Origin: an uncultured Clostridia bacterium
GTDB lineage: Bacteria; Bacillota; Clostridia; TANB77; CAG-508
Reading direction: 5' to 3'
Length of the DNA stretch: 6,244 bases
Assembly (NCBI GenBank): GCA_944390615.1
Contig: CALXRJ010000065.1
Coordinates: 1-6,244 of the forward strand
Every line of letters starts with the position of its first letter. The first letter of the stretch is position 1. The notes beneath the pieces are model-generated. The model did not search any database and had not been told where the DNA came from. It saw only the letters and a list, made by a program, of their open reading frames with translations. A program made the position numbers and the translations under genes. Shown piece by piece: positions 1-5,253 of this stretch.

Positions 1-46
1 ATAAATCGGGTGTTTCTCTACCAATAAGTGAGAAGTTTAAAATCAA
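1..46 (+). ncRNA. toxI: ToxI-type antitoxin RNA repeat (3' end of array)
   Basis: In type III toxin-antitoxin systems a tandem-repeat RNA (ToxI) lies just upstream of the toxin gene. ToxN cuts it into single repeats, which fold as H-type pseudoknots and bind the toxin. The stretch at 9-29 has the order GGTG, five bases, CTACC, two bases, TAAGTG, which matches the Pectobacterium ToxI repeat as I remember it. The pseudoknot can be drawn here: stem 1 pairs G9-G10-T11 with A20-C21-C22 (plus G12 with T19), and stem 2 pairs T14-C18 with G30-A34. A second copy begins at 40-49: AAATCAAGTG against AAATCGGGTG at 3-12, an offset of 37. That makes the unit about 37 nt and the last copy incomplete, as is usual for these arrays. 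Earlier repeats and the promoter would lie left of the window. The match rests on memory and on the downstream toxN relic. Confidence 0.72.
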
Positions 47-86
47 GTGACAGTTAGATGAAAGTTTAACTGTCACATTTATATTT
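47..86 (+). terminator. ToxI/ToxN intergenic hairpin terminator
   Basis: GTGACAGTTA (47-56) and TAACTGTCAC (67-76) are perfect reverse complements. The stem continues through G57-T66, A58-T65 and T59-G64, giving 13 pairs closed by a GAAA tetraloop (60-63). It is followed by the U-rich ATTTATATTT rather than a solid T run, so it is probably leaky. Type III loci carry exactly such a terminator between antitoxin repeats and toxin, which keeps RNA in excess and lets a fraction of transcripts reach toxN. The toxin ribosome binding site GGAGG (87-91) follows directly. Confidence 0.75.
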
Positions 87-98
87 GGAGGAAAATAT

Positions 99-281
99 AT
101 GCAATTAAATTTATATAGTGTATCAGACAAATATATAGAATATTTACGAAAATTTGATAGTAAAGTTTATGATAATAAAGAAGAAGTCAGAGCACATACA
201 AGAAAATATCTTGGAATAGTACTAAGAAATAGTTTAAATTTTAAATTATTGGAAAAAAAATGTTTAGCATATATAAAATAA
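99..281 (+). pseudogene. toxN: Internally deleted type III toxin (ToxN/AbiQ family)
   Basis: Sixty codons with a good start: GGAGG at 87-91 lies 7 nt before the ATG. Residues 1-42 (LYSVSDKYIEYLRKFDSKVY through LGIVL) have the typical N-terminus of ToxN/AbiQ/CptN endoribonuclease toxins, which starts with a YxVxxKYIxYLxxxDxxV pattern and ends in a GIVL strand. Residues about 45-60 (LNFKLLEKKCLAYIK) resemble the family's C-terminal end. Intact members are about 165-180 residues, so roughly 110 residues are missing, including the Ser/Lys-rich segment after GIVL that contributes to the RNase active site. The frame is kept across the join, which points to a clean internal deletion. It is most likely inactive as a toxin, although a short protein could still be made. 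An upstream ToxI repeat and hairpin support the assignment. An independent small protein is the alternative, but it is less likely. Confidence 0.75.
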
Positions 282-328
282 AGGCTTTCCAAAGATTAAA
301 AGTCTTATTTTTTATTGATTTTAGCCTT
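281..328 (+). terminator. Possible terminator after the toxN relic
   Basis: Immediately after the toxN stop codon, AAGGCT (281-286) can pair with AGCCTT (323-328). Inside it a small stem, AAGAT (292-296) with GTCTT (302-306), is followed by ATTTTTTA (307-314). The inner stem is short and weak, so termination efficiency is uncertain. The position just after the stop codon favours a terminator role. Confidence 0.4.
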
Positions 329-353
329 ACTGGTCCCAATATCATACCTCTAT

Positions 354-382
354 TTGCTTTTTATGTTAATTTGTGATATAAT
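354..382 (+). promoter_or_regulatory. Sigma-A-type promoter for the 56-codon gene
   Basis: TATAAT at 377-382 is a perfect -10 box and is preceded by TGA (374-376), giving an extended -10. TTGCTT at 354-359 is a half-matching -35 at the ideal 17-nt spacing. The predicted start near 389 gives a leader of about 25 nt. A 7-bp dyad, TATGTTA (362-368) and TAACATA (391-397), is centred exactly on the -10 box and could be an operator. Confidence 0.7.
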
Positions 383-414
383 TAATTTTATAACATACAA
401 AGGAGGTACAAAAA

Positions 415-585
415 ATGTACACATTAGAAAGCTTAAAGAGGAAAATTGCAAAGGAAGGGCTTGAGCCCACTATCCAGTTTCTCTTATCTGAGGAACTACC
501 TTTGCAGGTAAAACAAGACTTAGAAAAGGAACGCATATTTAACAAAGGATACCTTTGTCTAAGTTTTGTTTACTCTTTAGGCTAA
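415..585 (+). CDS. Small protein of unknown function (56 aa)
   Basis: ATG at 415 follows AGGAGGT (401-407) at good spacing, and the frame runs to TAA at 583-585. The protein begins MYTLESLKRKIAKEGLEPTI and ends in a more hydrophobic stretch, YLCLSFVYSLG. The first two thirds are charged and probably helical. I see no signal peptide, clear membrane segment, cysteine pair or known motif, and I do not recognise the family. That it is real rests on the extended -10 promoter, the ideal ribosome binding site and the two hairpins that close the unit at 593-650. It is a single-gene unit between a toxin relic and a convergent regulator gene. Codons such as CCC, GGG, CGC and GAG make it noticeably richer in G+C than the flanking genes, which hints at acquisition. 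An alternative is a structured small RNA in which the frame is incidental, but the ribosome binding site argues for translation. Confidence 0.6.
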   Translation: MYTLESLKRKIAKEGLEPTIQFLLSEELPLQVKQDLEKERIFNKGYLCLSFVYSLG

Positions 586-592
586 ACTCCAA

Positions 593-650
593 TGGAGGCA
601 GCAGTGGTGCCTCCACTCATCCCCTTTCTCGTAAGAGTTAGGGGATTTTC
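593..650 (+). terminator. Tandem hairpins ending in a Rho-independent terminator
   Basis: Two stems follow the 56-codon gene. TGGAGGCA (593-600) pairs with TGCCTCCA (608-615) around a 7-nt loop. ATCCCCT (619-625) pairs with AGGGGAT (640-646); after a 2-nt internal mismatch the stem resumes as CTC/GAG and closes with a GTAA (GNRA-type) tetraloop at 631-634. The second stem runs into TTTT (646-649), then CTATTTT, as expected for a plus-strand terminator. The minus-strand sides carry no comparable T run, so it does not clearly serve the convergent regulator gene. Confidence 0.8.
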
Positions 651-669
651 TATTTTCAAAACATTTGCC

Positions 670-1332
670 TTATTTAATTAACATATATAAATCTTCTTGT
701 TTATGCTTATAAAGCAATGAAATTTTCCTATTTTTTATCTCAATCAAATTCTCCTCTTTCAAATTTTTTAATTCTCGAAACATAGCAGTTCGATTTACAG
801 CCAAATAATCTGCCAATTCTTTAAACGAAAAAGGTAATCGAATCACTCTTGATAAAGATTTTTTGTATTGAATTTCAAAATATTCTAGCAACTTATTTCG
901 AATTTGTTTTTTTTCTAAAACTTGTAATCTTTCGTTTTTTTCTTTAAATTTATTGTTTATGATATCAAATAAATTTCTTAAAAAGATGTCAAAATATCTG
1001 TATTTTAAAAGATTTGATTGGATCAAATTGTTATAATCAATAATAGCTACTTGTGTAAATTCTTTTGCAATAATTTGATAATTCGTAGCATTGGTTAAAG
1101 TAATATTGGTTCCAAAAACAGACTTTTCGTATAAATCTTCTACAATGTTTTCATTTCCGTTATAATCGGAATGAATAATTTGGGCATGCCCTACAGTAAT
1201 AATGCCTATAATATTATCATTTCGAATGGTTTCTAGCATTTCTTGATTTTGCTGATAGGTATAAATATGGGCATCTAATAATTCAAAAATTTTTTTTATT
1301 TGCTGGTTTGTCAGCTCTTTAAAGGGATCCAT
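670..1332 (-). CDS. Crp/Fnr-family transcriptional regulator
   Basis: A 220-residue two-domain regulator. Residues about 1-105 have the pattern of the cyclic-nucleotide-binding-like beta-barrel. About 110-145 would be the dimerisation helix (a Lys/Glu-rich, coiled-coil-like stretch). About 166-208 form the Crp-type winged helix: LPFSFKELADYLAVNRTAMF leads into the recognition helix NRTAMFRELKNLK (180-192). The ATG at 1330-1332 is chosen because GGAGG (1339-1343) lies 6 nt before it; an upstream in-frame ATG at 1357-1359 has no such site. With this start the protein has no cysteine, so it cannot hold an Fnr-type Fe-S cluster, and the Crp cAMP-pocket signature (GELALL and a nearby Arg) is not seen. 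The effector is therefore unknown. It is divergent from nrdDG, and the dyad between them (1366-1391) suggests it controls nrdDG and itself. The DNA-target and effector assignments are inference. Confidence 0.88.
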   Translation of the reverse strand: MDPFKELTNQQIKKIFELLDAHIYTYQQNQEMLETIRNDNIIGIITVGHAQIIHSDYNGNENIVEDLYEKSVFGTNITLTNATNYQIIAKEFTQVAIIDYNNLIQSNLLKYRYFDIFLRNLFDIINNKFKEKNERLQVLEKKQIRNKLLEYFEIQYKKSLSRVIRLPFSFKELADYLAVNRTAMFRELKNLKEENLIEIKNRKISLLYKHKQEDLYMLIK

Positions 1333-1349
1333 AATCCACCTCCAAAAAC

Positions 1350-1378
1350 ATTTTAACAAAATTTCAAAAAAGTTGCAA
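1350..1378 (-). promoter_or_regulatory. Candidate minus-strand promoter for the Crp/Fnr-like gene
   Basis: Read on the minus strand, TTGCAA (1373-1378) is followed after exactly 17 nt by TAAAAT (1350-1355), a five-of-six -10 match. The predicted start lies near 1343, right at the ribosome binding site, so the leader would be unusually short. The -35 lies inside the dyad at 1366-1391, which would suit autoregulation. Confidence 0.4.
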
Positions 1379-1391
1379 GTGCGACTTTTTT
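1366..1391. promoter_or_regulatory. Candidate Crp/Fnr-type operator dyad between divergent genes
   Basis: AAAAAAGTTGC (1366-1376) and GCGACTTTTTT (1381-1391) pair over 11 positions, one of them G-T, around AAGT. The 5-4-5 arrangement GTTGC-N4-GCGAC has the geometry of Crp/Fnr-family sites (Fnr consensus TTGAT-N4-ATCAA). It lies between a Crp/Fnr-like gene and nrdD and overlaps candidate -35 boxes of both. The A and T flanks also make it look like a bidirectional terminator hairpin, but no gene ends here, so an operator or a leader attenuator is more plausible. Confidence 0.55.
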
Positions 1392-1402
1392 ATTTTTATA
1401 AA
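1373..1402 (+). promoter_or_regulatory. Candidate promoter for nrdDG
   Basis: TTGCAA (1373-1378) and TATAAA (1397-1402) are separated by 18 nt, with a predicted start near 1409. The -35 is the same palindromic hexamer used by the candidate minus-strand promoter. An alternative -10, GATAAC (1407-1412), would put the dyad centre (1378.5) near -41, the class II activator position. The sequence alone does not decide between repression and activation. Confidence 0.4.
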
Positions 1403-1436
1403 AAACGATAACATATAACCATCAAATAAAAATTAT

Positions 1437-1456
1437 AGGAGGAACAAATGATATGA
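1437..1456 (+). promoter_or_regulatory. nrdD ribosome binding site with overlapping two-codon frame
   Basis: AGGAGG (1437-1442) lies 10 nt before the nrdD ATG at 1453. A closer ATG at 1448 opens a frame of only two codons, ATG-ATA-TGA, whose stop overlaps the nrdD start in an ATGA junction. The spacing (5 nt against 10) would allow initiation at either ATG, so reinitiation is possible but unproven. Confidence 0.5.
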
Positions 1457-3651
1457 AAGTTGTAAAAAGGGATGGACATATAGTCGATTACGACCCAGAA
1501 AAAATAAGGATTGCAATCTCAAAAGCCAATAATGAAGTAAAAGGAAAAGAGAAAGCAACTAAAGCAGATATCAAAGAAATCATTGGCTATATCGAGGAAT
1601 TAAACAAAAAAAGAATTCTAGTAGAAGATATTCAAGATATTATTGAAGAAAAATTAATGGAGCTAGATAAATATCAATTAGCTAAAAAATATATTACTTA
1701 TCGTTACACAAGAGAATTAGTAAGAAAAGCCAATACAACAGACCAAACGATTAAAGAATTAATTGAAGGAGAAAATGAATACTGGAATAATGAAAATTCT
1801 AATAAAAATGCAACGGTTGTAACCACCCAAAGAGATTATTTAGCAGGTATTACCAGTACTGATATTACAAGGCGTTTTTTATTACCAGAAGATATTGTAG
1901 AAGCACATGATGCAGGCATTATTCATTTCCATGATGCTGATTATTTTGCACAAAATGCGCTTCATAATTGTGAATTAATCAACTTAGATGATATGTTGCA
2001 AAATGGAACTGTTATTAATGGTGTTATGATTGAAAAACCACATAGATTTATCACAGCTGCAACCATTGCAACTCAAATCATTTTAGCTGTTACCTCTTCT
2101 AGTTATGGTGGAGCAACCGTATCTCTTACCCATTTAGCACCTTTTGTCAGATTAAGTTATGAAAAATATTATAAAAAATATCAAGAGCGAAATTTAAGCA
2201 AACAAGACTGCGAAAAATTTGCCATGGAAGATACCAGAAAAGAAGTTGAAGATGGTGTTCAGACCTTTAATTATCAAGTAAATTCTATGACAAATACTAA
2301 TGGACAAGCTCCATTTTTATCCGTTAATATGTATTTAGGTGAAACAGATGAATATAAAGATGAATTAGCTATGATTATTGAAGAGTTTTTTAAACAAAGA
2401 ATTTTAGGTTTTAAAAACGAAAAAGGTGTTTATATTACCCCTGCCTTTCCAAAACTTCTATATGTACTAGAAGAAGATAACATTCATGAAGATAGCAAAT
2501 ATTGGTACTTAACCAAACTTGCTGCAGAATGTACAGCTAAAAGAATGGTTCCAGACTATATTTCGGAAAAAATGATGTTAGAATTAAAGAAAAATGAATA
2601 TGGAGATGGAGAATGTTATCCATGTATGGGTTGTCGTTCTTTCTTAACACCAGATAGAACAATGAGTCTAGGAAATATTGCGAAAGCGAAAAATTATGTA
2701 GAAGGAAAAGGAAAATATTATGGTAGATTTAATCAAGGTGTTGTTACTATCAATTTACCAGATGTTGCTCTTTCTTCTGATGGCGATATGGATAAGTTCT
2801 GGCAAATCTTTGATGAAAGATTAGATTTATGTCATAAAGCATTACAAATTAGACATAAAAGATTAAGCAAAGTAACCAGTGATGTTGCTCCTATCCTATG
2901 GCAACATGGAGCTTTAGCAAGGTTAGATAAAGGAGAATCCATTCATGAATTATTACATCATGGCTATTCTACTATTTCACTTGGTTATGCTGGATTATAT
3001 GAATGTGTAAAATATATGACAGGTCATTCTCATACTGATCATGGCGAAGGTGAAGAATTTGGACTTAAAGTTATGCAACATCTAAATGATGCTGCTAAAA
3101 AATGGAAAGCTGAAGAAGATATTGATTATTCCGTTTACGGAACTCCGATTGAATCTACTACTTATAAATTTGCAAAATGCTTAAAAGAAAGATTTGGAAC
3201 CATAAAAGGCATTACAGATAGAAATTATATTACAAATTCTTATCATGTTCCTGTATTTGAAGAAATAGACGCCTTTTCTAAATTGAAACTAGAAAGTGAA
3301 TTCCAAAAATTAAGTCCAGGAGGTGCCATTTCTTATATCGAAACACCTAATTTACAAAATAATCTTGAATCTGTTATTGAAGTTATTCAATACATTTATG
3401 ATAATATTATGTATGCTGAACTTAATACCAAAAGTGATTATTGCCAAAAATGTGGCTATACTGGTGAAATTTTAATTGATGATAACTTAGAATGGTATTG
3501 TCCAAATTGTGGCAATCGTGACCACAATACCTTAAATGTCGCAAGGCGTACTTGTGGTTATATTGGTACTAATTTCTGGAATAAAGGAAGAACACAAGAA
3601 ATTAAAGAAAGGGTCTTACATTTAGATAATAAGGTGGCTGAAAAACTATGA
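1453..3651 (+). CDS. nrdD: Anaerobic (class III) ribonucleoside-triphosphate reductase
   Basis: A cytoplasmic glycyl-radical enzyme that reduces ribonucleoside triphosphates to dNTPs without oxygen, usually with formate as reductant. It is 732 residues, close to E. coli NrdD (712). Residues about 1-92 form the ATP-cone allosteric domain, starting with VVKRDG (3-8). The catalytic barrel follows. Cys173 in the NALHNCEL segment fits the active-site thiyl cysteine, and the cluster Cys388/391/394 (CYPCMGCRSF) is where the second catalytic cysteine is expected. Near the C-terminus Cys664/667 and Cys683/686 form the two CxxC pairs of the structural zinc site. RRTCGYIG (698-705) is the glycyl-radical motif, with Gly702 as the predicted radical residue. 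All key residues are present, so it should be active. It overlaps nrdG by 4 nt, and NrdG activates it. No NrdR boxes were seen upstream; the dyad at 1366-1391 is the likely control site. Confidence 0.97.
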   Translation: MKVVKRDGHIVDYDPEKIRIAISKANNEVKGKEKATKADIKEIIGYIEELNKKRILVEDIQDIIEEKLMELDKYQLAKKYITYRYTRELVRKANTTDQTIKELIEGENEYWNNENSNKNATVVTTQRDYLAGITSTDITRRFLLPEDIVEAHDAGIIHFHDADYFAQNALHNCELINLDDMLQNGTVINGVMIEKPHRFITAATIATQIILAVTSSSYGGATVSLTHLAPFVRLSYEKYYKKYQERNLSKQDCEKFAMEDTRKEVEDGVQTFNYQVNSMTNTNGQAPFLSVNMYLGETDEYKDELAMIIEEFFKQRILGFKNEKGVYITPAFPKLLYVLEEDNIHEDSKYWYLTKLAAECTAKRMVPDYISEKMMLELKKNEYGDGECYPCMGCRSFLTPDRTMSLGNIAKAKNYVEGKGKYYGRFNQGVVTINLPDVALSSDGDMDKFWQIFDERLDLCHKALQIRHKRLSKVTSDVAPILWQHGALARLDKGESIHELLHHGYSTISLGYAGLYECVKYMTGHSHTDHGEGEEFGLKVMQHLNDAAKKWKAEEDIDYSVYGTPIESTTYKFAKCLKERFGTIKGITDRNYITNSYHVPVFEEIDAFSKLKLESEFQKLSPGGAISYIETPNLQNNLESVIEVIQYIYDNIMYAELNTKSDYCQKCGYTGEILIDDNLEWYCPNCGNRDHNTLNVARRTCGYIGTNFWNKGRTQEIKERVLHLDNKVAEKL

Positions 3652-4142
3652 AATATAATTCGATAAGAAAAATGGATATATCCAATGGTCCAGGTGTTCG
3701 TGTTTCTGTATTTATGCAAGGATGTAGCTTTCATTGTAAAAATTGCTTTAATCCAGAAACATGGGATTTTGATGGTGGAAAAGAATTTGATGAAAACACA
3801 GTAAATGAAATTTTGAAATTATGTGATAAAGATTATATTAAAGGGCTTTCTATTTTAGGTGGAGAGCCTATGCATCCTAAAAATATTGAAGCTACAACTG
3901 GACTTGCGAAAGCTTTTAAAGAACATTTTCCGAATAAAAATTTATGGATGTGGTCTGGTTTTAATTTTGAAGAAAATTTGAAAAATAAAGAAGCTATGAA
4001 ATATGTCGATGTTTTAGTAGATGGAACTTATGTAGATGAGCTTCATTCCCCTATCTTGAAGTGGAAAGGTTCTTCGAATCAAAGAGTAATTGATGTGCAA
4101 AAATCACTTAAAGATAATAAAACTGTTTTGTTTGAAAACTGA
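3648..4142 (+). CDS. nrdG: Anaerobic ribonucleotide reductase activating protein (radical SAM)
   Basis: The radical-SAM activase that abstracts hydrogen from the NrdD glycine to create the stored glycyl radical. It is 164 residues, a normal length for NrdG. The [4Fe-4S] motif CxxxCxxC is Cys26, Cys30 and Cys33 (GCSFHCKNC), preceded by NGPGVRVSVFMQ. The SAM-binding GGEP motif is at 71-74 (SILGGEPMHP), and VDVLVDGTYV (120-129) is the conserved late strand. The ATG overlaps the nrdD stop as ATGA, and AAGGTGG (3631-3637) inside nrdD serves as the ribosome binding site, so the two are translationally coupled and made together. Its TGA stop is the first base triplet of the long palindrome that follows. 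Confidence 0.96.
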   Translation: MKYNSIRKMDISNGPGVRVSVFMQGCSFHCKNCFNPETWDFDGGKEFDENTVNEILKLCDKDYIKGLSILGGEPMHPKNIEATTGLAKAFKEHFPNKNLWMWSGFNFEENLKNKEAMKYVDVLVDGTYVDELHSPILKWKGSSNQRVIDVQKSLKDNKTVLFEN

Positions 4143-4244
4143 TATTTTTAGAAAAGAGGAAAAAGCTATTTTTGGGGAGGAGGAAAAAAATATATTTTTC
4201 CTCCGTCCCCAAAAATAGCTTTTTCCTCTTTTCCCAAAATATCA
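4140..4244. repeat. 105-bp near-perfect palindrome between convergent stop codons
   Basis: Positions 4140-4188 pair with 4195-4244: 9 pairs, a 2-base mismatch (4149-4150 with 4234-4235), 28 uninterrupted pairs, one unpaired G at 4205, then 10 more pairs, and a 6-nt AATATA loop at 4189-4194. The outermost triplet of each arm is the TGA stop of nrdG (plus) and the TGA stop of the minus-strand gene. The left arm is purine-rich, with runs such as GGGGAGGAGG. The obvious role is a bidirectional transcription terminator. However, 47 pairs is far longer than usual, and no simple T run follows the stem on either side. A MITE-like or other dispersed inverted repeat that landed between convergent genes is an alternative. 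Confidence 0.85.
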
Positions 4245-5183
4245 ATTTAATAATTTAAGGTCTATATTTTGTGCTTTATATTTATTGGTTTTTTCATCTA
4301 ATTTAAATTCTGTTAATGTATTTTCCAATGATTCACTATTTTGTTTTAAATCAGTTGTATAATATAAATTAATATTATTAAATGTTATGTTATTCGTAAC
4401 TAATTCTCTAAATACTTCTGCCATATGTCTATCATCTTCGCAAACCATAATTAATTGTGGTAAGGATTTAAATCCTGAATCTAGTGGTACAAAATTATCA
4501 TAAAAATCTTTGTAAAATTTCATTTTGTCGATAAGCTTTTTTTGCCAATCGTTTTCTCTTCTTACTACTTCAAATAAAAAGTCTATAGATTTCCCTGATT
4601 TGGTAAGTTTGACTGCTCCCCCACTTGGTTTGAATATTTTTCCCATTGTTTTTGCTGTTAGAGCTGGTTTTACGGTATAAGAATCAAATACTTTTACTTT
4701 TTTTAAATAGGCAATAAGCACTTGATTTCCTGCTAATCTTTTCTTGATCATGGCAACTGGTTTTGTGTTGTCTGATGGTTGCCATTTACATTCTACATCA
4801 TCTCTAGTGTCTAGTAAATATTTTCCCATTTTTTCTAGGCAATAAATTCTGTAAATTCCTTTTCCTTCATCTGAGTTAAAATAATATCTTGTTAAAATTT
4901 TTGATTTTACTAATCCTTCTAGCTTATTATTTAATTTGTCTTGTGATTTTACCTCATATCCTTTTATGAGTAACATTTGCATTAATTGTCTTGATGTGAT
5001 AAATTCGAACTCATTTACTAAATAAAGAATGGCAAAATGAATGTCTGTAATGTGTCCAATGTTGATTTTGTGTACGACTTGGTTCATGGATACATATCCA
5101 TCTTGACCGTCAAATGTTTTGATTTCGCCTTTTCTAATAGCAAATGGCGATACTTGTGCTTTGATTTGGTTATCTTCAACCAT
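4242..5183 (-). CDS. Replication-relaxation-like winged-helix protein
   Basis: A 313-residue soluble protein with no signal peptide or membrane segment. Residues about 45-125 look like a winged helix (DIHFAILYLVNEFEFITSRQ, then LEGLVKSKILTRYY and a strand ending in YRIYCLEKMGKYLL). Residues about 195-265 carry SIDFLFEVVRRE, a KLIDKMKFYKDFY helix and LPQLIMVCEDDRHMAEVF. This order (winged helix, a DxxxE strand, a Lys/Tyr helix, then a P-[LV]-I-hydrophobic strand with an Arg) resembles replication-relaxation proteins encoded on plasmids and integrative elements. That match is recalled by pattern, not searched. The start is fixed by AAGGAGGAG (5191-5199) before the ATG, and it has its own promoter at 5220-5248. 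No relaxase, replication or conjugation gene accompanies it here, so it may be a domesticated or stranded element gene. Its stop lies inside the 4140-4244 palindrome. Confidence 0.55.
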   Translation of the reverse strand: MVEDNQIKAQVSPFAIRKGEIKTFDGQDGYVSMNQVVHKINIGHITDIHFAILYLVNEFEFITSRQLMQMLLIKGYEVKSQDKLNNKLEGLVKSKILTRYYFNSDEGKGIYRIYCLEKMGKYLLDTRDDVECKWQPSDNTKPVAMIKKRLAGNQVLIAYLKKVKVFDSYTVKPALTAKTMGKIFKPSGGAVKLTKSGKSIDFLFEVVRRENDWQKKLIDKMKFYKDFYDNFVPLDSGFKSLPQLIMVCEDDRHMAEVFRELVTNNITFNNINLYYTTDLKQNSESLENTLTEFKLDEKTNKYKAQNIDLKLLN

Positions 5184-5219
5184 TTTTTAACTCCTCCTTT
5201 TTATTTAGGTTATGTATTT

Positions 5220-5248
5220 ATTTTAGCACTACTTTTATTGTTTGTCTA
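5220..5248 (-). promoter_or_regulatory. Sigma-A-type promoter for the replication-relaxation-like gene
   Basis: On the minus strand, TAGACA (5243-5248) is followed after 17 nt by TAAAAT (5220-5225), with TGC directly before the -10 as an extended -10 element. The predicted start is near 5213, leaving a leader of about 30 nt with the ribosome binding site at 5191-5199. The gene is therefore likely transcribed separately from rluB. Confidence 0.65.
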
Positions 5249-5253
5249 TAGCT

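Noticed and set aside
1..46. Resemblance of GTTTCTCTACC to the core of a purine riboswitch
   Set aside because: There is a 2-nt insertion relative to the purine-riboswitch GTTTCTACC core and no P3 hairpin after it. The order GGTG, CTACC, TAAGTG and the following toxN relic fit a ToxI repeat far better.
1..49. CRISPR array at the left edge, because of a roughly 37-nt repeat
   Set aside because: The similarity between copies extends through a pseudoknot-like unit with no variable spacer, and a toxN relic follows in the position expected of a type III system.
1333..1359. Longer N-terminus of the Crp/Fnr-like protein starting at 1359
   Set aside because: The extra nine residues (MLKCFWRWI) have no ribosome binding site, and the GGAGG that serves the ATG at 1330-1332 lies inside them. 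The shorter start is standard for the family.
1333..1452. NrdR boxes upstream of nrdD
   Set aside because: NrdR control is common for ribonucleotide reductase genes, but I could not find a pair of sequences resembling the ACACWATATHTAGTGT consensus here.
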